Source: an uncultured Saprospiraceae bacterium (GTDB taxonomy: Bacteria; Bacteroidota; Bacteroidia; Chitinophagales; Saprospiraceae). From it: a DNA stretch of 6,529 nucleotides. Of this stretch, positions 1 through 5,212 are shown piece by piece; positions within the stretch are counted from its first letter, which is position 1; every line of letters begins with the position of its first letter. A model generated the notes under the pieces. It was not told the origin of the DNA and searched no databases. It was given only the letters and a program-made list of their open reading frames with translations. The stretch spans positions 1 to 6,529 of the forward strand of contig CALHUZ010000517.1 of NCBI GenBank assembly GCA_938039305.1. Reading direction: 5' to 3'. The position numbers and the translations under genes are program-made.

Positions 1-533
1 TGCTTTCTGGCATTATCTGCAAATAGCTTTATCATTTCGGGATGATCAAAATAAGAATTGATCATTTTAAGCGGAGGTATTATCTCTCGTTTCTTGAGTA
101 TACGCATCACCTCCTCATGTACAGAGCCCGTCGATGCAGAAGCATACTGTGGAAACATTGGGAAGATTATTATCTCAGATACGTTCTCTTTTATTAACTC
201 TTTTAAACCCACTTCTATGGAAGGATTTTGATACCTCATCGCTAATCTCACGATATAGTCATCACCCATTATATTCTGCACGCCATCAGCCACTTTTTCA
301 CCATAAACTTTCAAAGGCGATCCTTCGTCAGTCCAGACCTCCTTATAAAGCTTAGCAACCCTTATTGATCTTAGAGGCACCACAATCCCTCTAAATAGAA
401 TGTTGCGAAACAACCATGGAATATCAATCACTCGACCATCAGTCAAAAACTGACTCAAATATCTCCTCAATCCATTCCATGTTGGAGCATCTGGTGTTCC
501 AAGATTGACCAATAACAAACCTTTCTTACTCAT
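1..533 (-). CDS. hemH: Ferrochelatase, N-terminal part (cut by window edge)
   Basis: Ferrochelatase inserts Fe2+ into protoporphyrin IX to make protohaem. The visible 177 codons begin MSKKGLLLVNLGTPDAP, the standard family start (LLxNLGTPDxP). They continue with LRRYLSQFLTDGRVID (residues 22-37), KVYGEK with AMRYQNPSI (98-106), and FPMFPQYASASTGS (124-137), which matches the family's YPxYPQYSxxTxGS segment. The C-terminal half, which in known enzymes carries the metal-site histidine of the SAH(S/G)LP motif and a conserved Glu, lies beyond base 1, so activity cannot be judged. The ATG at 533-531 is chosen because the family motif starts a few residues later. No Shine-Dalgarno sequence precedes it; a TAnnTTTG -7 box ends 7 nt upstream, so the leader is probably very short. 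The gene is divergent from surE. Family assignment is firm; no frameshift is seen. Confidence 0.95.
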   Translation of the reverse strand, partial: MSKKGLLLVNLGTPDAPTWNGLRRYLSQFLTDGRVIDIPWLFRNILFRGIVVPLRSIRVAKLYKEVWTDEGSPLKVYGEKVADGVQNIMGDDYIVRLAMRYQNPSIEVGLKELIKENVSEIIIFPMFPQYASASTGSVHEEVMRILKKREIIPPLKMINSYFDHPEMIKLFADNARK

Positions 534-540
534 AAGCGTG

Positions 541-548
541 CAAATCTA
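541..548 (-). promoter_or_regulatory. Putative Bacteroidota -7 box for hemH
   Basis: Read on the minus strand the bases are TAGATTTG, an exact match to the Bacteroidota -7 consensus TAnnTTTG. The box ends 7 nt before the hemH start codon, so the transcript would have a leader of only a few bases. No TTG is found at the expected distance for the -33 element, so this rests on the -7 match and position alone. Confidence 0.5.
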
Positions 549-613
549 CGATGACTATAACATTAATTGTTAGTGAGAGTTCTGACTTAATCAAAAAAAG
601 CTACTATAAATCC

Positions 614-621
614 TACCTTTG
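614..621 (+). promoter_or_regulatory. Putative Bacteroidota -7 box for the surE operon
   Basis: The bases TACCTTTG followed by C match the Bacteroidota -7 consensus TAnnTTTG and lie 21 nt upstream of the surE ATG. This box also argues against the upstream in-frame TTG at 619, which falls inside it. A TTG -33 element at about 19 nt spacing is not present. If real, this promoter could drive surE, the following membrane protein gene and perhaps lpxB. Confidence 0.55.
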
Positions 622-642
622 CTGACAATCAATAAAGTATAC

Positions 643-1416
643 ATGTCAAAACCACTCATATTAGTTACTAACGACGACGGCATGTTTGCCCCAGGCATCA
701 AGGCATTAGTTGAAGTCGCATCACAGTTTGGCGAAGTCGTTGTAATCGCACCTGATTCTCCTCAATCAGGTCAAGGGCACGCGATCACGCTTACCTCTCC
801 ACTCAGGTTAAATAAAGTCGATGTCTTCGAAGGCATAGATGCATATGAGTGTTCAGGAACACCTGTGGACTGTGTCAAGCTTGCTAAAAGTGTCATCCTA
901 AAAGATCGTAAGATAGACCTATGCGTCTCTGGCATCAATCATGGTTCCAACGCATCAATCAATATCATTTATAGCGGCACTATGTCAGCGGCCATGGAAG
1001 CAAGTATAGAGGGGATTCCGTCCATTGGGTTCTCTTATTTGGATTTTTCTTTTGAGGCTGATTTCACTTCCTGTAAATATTATGCGAGGCAAATCATAGA
1101 GTATACGCTTAATCAAAAACTTGGAAAAGCTAGTTTGATCAATGTCAATATTCCAAAACTGACCATTGATGAGATCAAAGGTATCAGAGTATGCAAACAA
1201 GCAGAAGGTAACTGGACGGAAGATTTTGTAGAATCAAAAGACCCAAGAGGTCAATCTTACTACTGGATGACAGGAGAGTTTTATTTAGAGTCTAAAGAAG
1301 ACGATACAGATATCTGGGCGCTCAATAACGGATATGTATCAGTCGTTCCTTCTATGCACGACTTAACAGATCATAAAGCCATCCCTTCTATAAAGGGTTT
1401 AGAAAATTCTAATTAG
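643..1416 (+). CDS. surE: 5'/3'-nucleotidase SurE
   Basis: SurE is a metal-dependent acid phosphatase that removes phosphate from nucleoside 5'- or 3'-monophosphates and is linked to stationary-phase survival and nucleotide salvage. The 257-residue protein opens MSKPLILVTNDDG with the metal-binding pair D11-D12. SPQSGQGHAIT follows, with S42 at the expected metal-binding serine, then SGINHGSNA with N99 as the metal-binding asparagine, and YSGTMSAAMEA (110-120). All four metal ligands known from SurE structures are therefore present, and the length fits the family. The reading frame is open from a TTG at 619, but that codon lies in the predicted -7 box and the family motif begins right after the ATG at 643. 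The next gene starts 2 bp after the stop, indicating co-transcription. Confidence 0.96.
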   Translation: MSKPLILVTNDDGMFAPGIKALVEVASQFGEVVVIAPDSPQSGQGHAITLTSPLRLNKVDVFEGIDAYECSGTPVDCVKLAKSVILKDRKIDLCVSGINHGSNASINIIYSGTMSAAMEASIEGIPSIGFSYLDFSFEADFTSCKYYARQIIEYTLNQKLGKASLINVNIPKLTIDEIKGIRVCKQAEGNWTEDFVESKDPRGQSYYWMTGEFYLESKEDDTDIWALNNGYVSVVPSMHDLTDHKAIPSIKGLENSN

Positions 1417-1418
1417 AC

Positions 1419-1733
1419 ATGTCAAATAAAAATAGTCTTCCGATCGGCCTTGCAATAGGCATTCTTTTTCCTGTGTTCGGATTTTCCGCTGTTTATGGCA
1501 TATTTGACATTCTTGTTTCTTCAGGATTGATGGACCAAGCAGCATCAGGAATAAAGAGTAAAAGAATGAGAACTATCATTCTCATCGGTATCTGCACCAA
1601 TGTATTTTGGTTACGAAAGTACAATCAACGCCTTACTGATCAGACGCTGAGAGGAGTTGTCATCGGCACTATGTTATGGGCTGTGGGGTGGTTCATCATG
1701 TACTATTCTGATCTCTATGTCACAGAATTATAA
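1419..1733 (+). CDS. Small three-helix membrane protein between surE and lpxB
   Basis: This 104-residue protein is not assigned to a characterised family. It has a hydrophobic segment at about residues 7-29, a second at about 50-65 (RTIILIGICTNVFWL) and a third at about 78-97 (LRGVVIGTMLWAVGWFIMYY). A basic patch, KSKRMR, sits before the second helix and RKYNQR after it, so it is very likely an inner-membrane protein with three passes. It starts 2 bp after the surE stop and ends 47 bp before lpxB, so it is probably co-transcribed with both. From memory, a similar small membrane protein lies between surE and lpxB in other Bacteroidota, including a polar stretch followed by an RG-initiated last helix. 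A role near lipid A synthesis is only a guess from position. Confidence 0.85.
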   Translation: MSNKNSLPIGLAIGILFPVFGFSAVYGIFDILVSSGLMDQAASGIKSKRMRTIILIGICTNVFWLRKYNQRLTDQTLRGVVIGTMLWAVGWFIMYYSDLYVTEL

Positions 1734-1769
1734 AAGACATGGGCTTCTTCTAAGGTTATAGTGTAGATT

Positions 1770-1781
1770 TATCTTAAGATA
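1770..1781. repeat. 12-bp perfect palindrome at the lpxB start
   Basis: The bases TATCTTAAGATA form a perfect palindrome whose last base is the A of the lpxB start codon. With no loop it is unlikely to fold in RNA; a dimeric DNA-binding protein site is possible but unsupported. AT-rich palindromes of this size arise by chance fairly easily. Confidence 0.4.
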
Positions 1782-2881
1782 TGGCTCATTTCTTTTTAGT
1801 AACTGGAGAATCTTCTGGAGATCGGCTCGGGGCGATTTTAGCACTTGAGCTCATCTCTCAAGGACATCAAGTATCAGGATGGGGAGGGAAAGCAATGCAT
1901 AAAAGTGGTGTCACCATCCATCAAGACATAGAAGAACTCAAAGTGATGGGGTGGACAGATGTCATTTCTAAAATACCCAAACTCAGCAGTCTTCTTTCTA
2001 AATGCAAGAAAGATATAATAGCCGTTCAGCCAGACAAGTTAATTCTAATCGACTATGGGAGTTTCAATCTAAGAATCGCTCAATGGGCCAAAAAGGAAGG
2101 CTTATATATCACGTATTATAGTCCTCCTAAAATATGGGCCAGTCGTCCTGGTCGCATCAATAAATTAAAAGTCTTTTGCGATCAAGTCATCGTACTTTTT
2201 CCTTTTGAAAAAAAGTACTTCGATTCTAAAGGAATAGATGTAGGTTATTTCGGCCACCCCTTTGCTAATCAAATTATCGAATCAAAAGAGAACCATTCTT
2301 TCAGAGAAAAAAACGAACTTGATGAAAAACCTATATTAGCCTTGCTTCCAGGAAGCAGATCGGCTGAGATAAAAAACATACTCCCGATTTTTCTAAATGC
2401 GGTTAAAAAGCTTTCTAAATATAATATCTGTATCTCTTGCGCCGATGGAATGAGTGCTTCGATTGAAAAAATTATTAAAGCTTCAGCGATCGAAAATCCT
2501 ACAATCGTAAAGGATGATTATTATGGACTGATTAAGAATACTACCTTAGCCTTAGTAACATCCGGAACATCCACTTTAGAAGTTGCCCTTTACAAGGTCC
2601 CACAGATCGTAGGATATAAGACTTCCAAACTCAATTATCAAATAGCTAAGCGGATTATAACAACACCTTTCATTTCTCTTGTTAATCTCATAGCAGACAA
2701 GGAAGTAGTACCAGAGTTGATCCAAAATCAGCTCAATACAACCAATTTGCGTGAAAATATTATTCGAATATCTGAGGCTTCTACCAAATTAACAATGGCC
2801 CAAGAATACGATACCATTATCGAAAAGCTGTACAACAAGAATTGTGTTAAAGATAGTATTGCAGCAATAACTAAAGATTAG
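1781..2881 (+). CDS. lpxB: Lipid-A-disaccharide synthase LpxB
   Basis: LpxB (glycosyltransferase family GT19) joins UDP-2,3-diacylglucosamine to lipid X, forming the beta-1,6 lipid A disaccharide at the inner face of the inner membrane. The 366-residue protein is slightly shorter than the 382-residue E. coli enzyme. It shows VTGESSGDRLGA (7-18), EELKVMGWTDVI (51-62), LIDYGSFN (89-96), FPFEKKYFDSKGI (140-152), GHPFA (158-162), LLPGSRSAEI (188-197) and SGTSTLEVALYKVPQIVGYK (261-280). The last is followed by ISLVNLIADKEVVPELIQ (298-315). D91 lines up with E. coli catalytic D98, and R193 sits in the GSR sugar-nucleotide motif. One oddity: residues 112-125 read YYSPPKIWASRPGR where E. coli has YVSPSVWAWRQKR, so the usual SP is PP and the second Trp is Ser. 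The ATG at 1781 is preceded by no ribosome binding site. Confidence 0.96.
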   Translation: MAHFFLVTGESSGDRLGAILALELISQGHQVSGWGGKAMHKSGVTIHQDIEELKVMGWTDVISKIPKLSSLLSKCKKDIIAVQPDKLILIDYGSFNLRIAQWAKKEGLYITYYSPPKIWASRPGRINKLKVFCDQVIVLFPFEKKYFDSKGIDVGYFGHPFANQIIESKENHSFREKNELDEKPILALLPGSRSAEIKNILPIFLNAVKKLSKYNICISCADGMSASIEKIIKASAIENPTIVKDDYYGLIKNTTLALVTSGTSTLEVALYKVPQIVGYKTSKLNYQIAKRIITTPFISLVNLIADKEVVPELIQNQLNTTNLRENIIRISEASTKLTMAQEYDTIIEKLYNKNCVKDSIAAITKD

Positions 2882-2975
2882 ACTTAGTTATATTGCCAAT
2901 GAAGCGCAAGACGTGCTTTCTTACTGATCTAAATCTTTCACCCTGAATAGTCTTTTGATACTCATATCATTGGTT

Positions 2976-3662
2976 ATGTCACTTGTTAGTGATATGCATA
3001 AGTTGGAGCAAGTCGAAGTGCCTGTCTTTAAGCTTAATTTTTATCTGATGGGTATGGAAGAGGTCGACCAAAAAGTCACTGTTCAGATCGGAGAAAATAT
3101 AGAATATCTCAATCAAGAATTTGAAGGACGAGTCAAGTTTGAATTAGGCCAATTAGTGATGGATCCTAATCATGCCTATATCCCAGATCTTCATCAAGCT
3201 CACATAGAGCATGACAGAACACCTATCAATCAATTGGTGGATCCCATAGAAGTTGATGGAGGAATCAACATATACCTTTTTGAAACATACTCTAAAGACG
3301 ATGGCAATAGCGCGATGCTTGGCTTCACTCCAGTACTAAGTGCAAAACATAAGCTATATGCTGAATCCTCTCCTTCTTTCGACAGACTTTTCATCTCCTA
3401 TCCTGGACTAATAGATAAGTCAACTGTAGTCCATGAGATGGGTCACTTCCTAGGGCTGAGTCATCCTTGGGAGCTCAATAAAATAAGTCTTGACATGATG
3501 GGATTTGGATCACCTGATGCGCAGCGTAATCATATGACCTATCATCCTGAAGTGAATCATTTCACTAGTCAACAGCTCGATAGAATGCAACACTTTGCAC
3601 TCAACTTTAGAAATTATCTGATCACCAGAATAGAAATGAGGTCAGTCTTATCTGAGTCTTAA
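2976..3662 (+). CDS. Compact metzincin zinc metalloprotease, M43 (pappalysin)-like
   Basis: This is a predicted zinc endopeptidase of 228 residues. Residues 153-163 read HEMGHFLGLSH, the complete metzincin HExxHxxGxxH zinc motif (ligands H153, H157, H163; catalytic base E154). RNHMTYHPEVNHFTSQQLDRM follows in two parts around M187 and matches the M43 Met-turn pattern (NxMxY, then FTxxQxxRM). Upstream, GGINIYLFET matches the LNIY strand before the active site in M43 enzymes. The linker from third His to Met-turn is only 23 residues, and there is no cysteine in the whole protein, whereas secreted M43 enzymes usually carry disulphides there. No convincing signal peptide or type IX secretion tail is seen. 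The ATG at 2976 is preferred; the frame is open upstream (TTG at 2955) and ATG 2994 is an alternative. The substrate is unknown. Confidence 0.85.
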   Translation: MSLVSDMHKLEQVEVPVFKLNFYLMGMEEVDQKVTVQIGENIEYLNQEFEGRVKFELGQLVMDPNHAYIPDLHQAHIEHDRTPINQLVDPIEVDGGINIYLFETYSKDDGNSAMLGFTPVLSAKHKLYAESSPSFDRLFISYPGLIDKSTVVHEMGHFLGLSHPWELNKISLDMMGFGSPDAQRNHMTYHPEVNHFTSQQLDRMQHFALNFRNYLITRIEMRSVLSES

Positions 3663-3682
3663 AATCCCAAGTATTAGGCGAA

Positions 3683-3703
3683 ATCTACAAAGCGTTAGTA
3701 GAT
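3683..3703. repeat. Small inverted repeat between the protease and small-protein genes
   Basis: ATCTAC at 3683-3688 and GTAGAT at 3698-3703 are perfect 6-bp arms around a 9-nt loop, starting 20 bp after the protease stop codon. No T-run follows on either strand, so it is not a standard intrinsic terminator. It may be a weak mRNA 3'-end hairpin or chance. Confidence 0.3.
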
Positions 3704-3772
3704 GAATGAGGAATGATCACGATATTTCTCTTAACTTCAATTCATCAATCAACTAACACTAAAATTACTTGC

Positions 3773-3934
3773 ATGGAAGAGATTACAAAATTATTAGCCC
3801 AACCTCAGGTGGCAGTTTTCTTGATTCCCATAGTCGCCATCGTAGGATACGCAATTAACAAAGGTCTAAAAGCAAACTATGAGCATAAAGAGCGCATGAC
3901 TAAAATAGAGAATGGCATAGACCCAGACGCATAG
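3773..3934 (+). CDS. 53-residue single-pass membrane protein with ERMTKIENGIDP tail
   Basis: I cannot give this protein a function. It has a short N-terminus, one hydrophobic helix at about residues 13-29 (VAVFLIPIVAIVGYAIN), and then a charged cytoplasmic-looking tail, LKANYEHKERMTKIENGIDPDA. The helix plus the HKERMxxIExGIDP tail recalls a widespread class of small Bacteroidota membrane proteins with an ERxxxIExGxxP motif, some near anti-sigma or DUF6249-type proteins; that link is from memory. The frame is open from an ATG at 3713, which would add 20 residues (MITIFLLTSIHQSTNTKITC). I prefer the ATG at 3773 because the extra part resembles neither a proper signal nor the family. It lies 110 bp after the protease gene in the same direction and ends 7 bp from the convergent HMG-CoA reductase stop. 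Confidence 0.65.
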   Translation: MEEITKLLAQPQVAVFLIPIVAIVGYAINKGLKANYEHKERMTKIENGIDPDA

Positions 3935-3941
3935 AAATCTA

Positions 3942-5108
3942 TCACGATCGATTACGGCCCAGTCTTTCATGACTTGATACCCATTCATCAGTCATAACAG
4001 CAGCACTTAGTGATAAGTCTCCTGCAAGCACAACTGCCGCCATAATCTCTGCAAGCTTATGCACCCGATTCGCTCCGTAGCAATCTATCATCTCTAAGCA
4101 CTCTCTTTGTGTAGGGAGTCCAGTACCGCCTCCGAAAGTGGCAATGATCAATGATGGAATCGTCACAGAGAAATAGTAGTCACCACTGAGCGTCTCTTCA
4201 GCATGCACGATAGCTGCAGAGGATTCTGCAATATTGGCTACATCTTGTCCCATAGCTATGAACATGGCCGTCAAGCCATTAGCTGCATGAGCACCGTTAT
4301 TAACTGATCCACCCATGATGGCACCGACATTAGATATCTTCCGCTGATAGTGAAGTGTACGAGCATCAGTTCGGAAGTTGTCAGCCAAGACCTGATTAGG
4401 GATCGTTATTTCTGCTACAACTCTCTTACCTCTGGTATGTAAGTAGTTGATATAAGAATGCTTTTTATCAGTATCGAGATTGCCTGCTAAAGAGAACCAC
4501 TCAAGACCTTCACTCTTTTCAGATAAGATCCATTGTGTAGCAGCCCGAGTGGCTTTGGTTACCATGTTCTGACCAGCAGCATCTCCACATGTATAGTTAA
4601 ATCGTAGCCATCTAATCTTACTAGCAGAAAATTGTTGGATACTGATCAGCTTACCTCTTGATGTAGTTGTCTCTGCAAGCTCTTTAAGTTTGTCAAAATT
4701 CTCTTCTATCCAAAGTCCAAAGTCTCTTGCACGACCCGCATCATCAAAAACAAACACTGGAGCACGATTCATACTATCCTCGATGACATGAGTGGTTATT
4801 CCTCCAGCAGCTCGAGTCAACTTCATACCTCTATTGTAACTCGCTACCAATGTTCCTTCTGTAGTTGCTAAAGGAATGTAGAAATCACCTTGTGCGTGTT
4901 CTCCATTAACCAAAAGAGGGCCCGCTACTCCTATTGGGACTTGAGCGACACCCATAAAGTGTTCGACATTTCCAGCATAAGCAGCTGGCCTACCACTAAA
5001 CTGACCAACATGCTCTAACTCAAATGCAGTTTGCTTCTGGACAAAATCACGTCTGGTCTTAGCCATATCCCGCGTATAATCATTCTCATTCGACCGTGGT
5101 ACTTTCAT
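3942..5108 (-). CDS. Hydroxymethylglutaryl-CoA reductase, class I
   Basis: HMG-CoA reductase makes mevalonate from HMG-CoA using two NAD(P)H, the committed step of the mevalonate isoprenoid pathway. The 388-residue protein is a soluble catalytic domain with no membrane anchor. It shows VPIGVAGPL (57-65), ATTEG with catalytic E84, CGDAAGQNMVTKAT (174-187) and GNLDTDKK with D214 and active-site K215. Further on come GGSVNNGAHAANGLTAMFIA (266-285), GQD with catalytic D289, and GGGTGLPTQRECLEM (326-340). C-terminal SSHERLGRN carries H380, matching human H866. These lines follow the class I (eukaryotic, archaeal and some bacterial) pattern, including TDKK and GGGTxLPxQxxCLxM, rather than the class II degradative type. 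The ATG is at 5108-5106, without a ribosome binding site, and the stop is TGA. It is divergent from the helicase and convergent with the small membrane protein. No other mevalonate gene lies in the window. Confidence 0.96.
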   Translation of the reverse strand: MKVPRSNENDYTRDMAKTRRDFVQKQTAFELEHVGQFSGRPAAYAGNVEHFMGVAQVPIGVAGPLLVNGEHAQGDFYIPLATTEGTLVASYNRGMKLTRAAGGITTHVIEDSMNRAPVFVFDDAGRARDFGLWIEENFDKLKELAETTTSRGKLISIQQFSASKIRWLRFNYTCGDAAGQNMVTKATRAATQWILSEKSEGLEWFSLAGNLDTDKKHSYINYLHTRGKRVVAEITIPNQVLADNFRTDARTLHYQRKISNVGAIMGGSVNNGAHAANGLTAMFIAMGQDVANIAESSAAIVHAEETLSGDYYFSVTIPSLIIATFGGGTGLPTQRECLEMIDCYGANRVHKLAEIMAAVVLAGDLSLSAAVMTDEWVSSHERLGRNRS

Positions 5109-5110
5109 AC

Positions 5111-5139
5111 TGGCTAAGATAATAATACCATCTTAACCA
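5111..5139. repeat. Imperfect inverted repeat just upstream of the HMG-CoA reductase start
   Basis: TGGCTAAGAT (5111-5120) and ATCTTAACCA (5130-5139) form 10-bp arms with one mismatch around a 9-nt centre. The inner six pairs (TAAGAT / ATCTTA) are perfect. The repeat ends 3 bp before the reductase ATG on the minus strand, so it could be a repressor site or a 5' mRNA hairpin affecting translation start. There is no direct evidence for either. Confidence 0.45.
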
Positions 5140-5140
5140 T

Positions 5141-5150
5141 GGACAGGTCC
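5141..5150. repeat. Short dyad GGAC-AG-GTCC in the divergent gap
   Basis: GGACAGGTCC has 4-bp perfect arms around a 2-bp centre and is next to the larger inverted repeat at 5111-5139. Together they make the reductase-side half of this intergenic gap unusually symmetrical. It is short enough to be chance. Confidence 0.25.
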
Positions 5151-5199
5151 CATAAAAGCTAATTCTCGAAAAGGATGATCTGACTTTATACGGATTTAG

Positions 5200-5207
5200 T
5201 ACCTTTC
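5200..5207 (+). promoter_or_regulatory. Possible -7 box for the helicase gene
   Basis: TACCTTTC differs from the Bacteroidota -7 consensus TAnnTTTG only at the last base and shares its first seven bases with the box upstream of surE. It ends 5 nt before the helicase ATG, which would give an almost leaderless transcript. No -33 TTG is present at about 19 nt. Weak. Confidence 0.25.
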
Positions 5208-5212
5208 CAATT

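Noticed and set aside
134..355. 73-codon plus-strand open frame
   Set aside because: It lies wholly inside hemH on the other strand, and its translation has no family-like features, whereas the hemH frame has clear ferrochelatase motifs.
619..642. Upstream TTG start adding 8 residues to SurE
   Set aside because: The TTG is inside the predicted -7 box, and the SurE family begins with the hydrophobic strand right after the ATG at 643.
985..1200. 71-codon minus-strand open frame
   Set aside because: Antisense shadow of surE, whose conserved motifs cover the same bases.
2899..2946. 15-codon open frame (MKRKTCFLTDLNLSP) between lpxB and the protease
   Set aside because: Too short, no ribosome binding site and no sign of a leader-peptide attenuator.
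2956..2969. TGATA-CTCA-TATCA hairpin before the protease start
   Set aside because: Only five AT-rich pairs with a 4-nt loop; not enough to call a regulatory structure or terminator.
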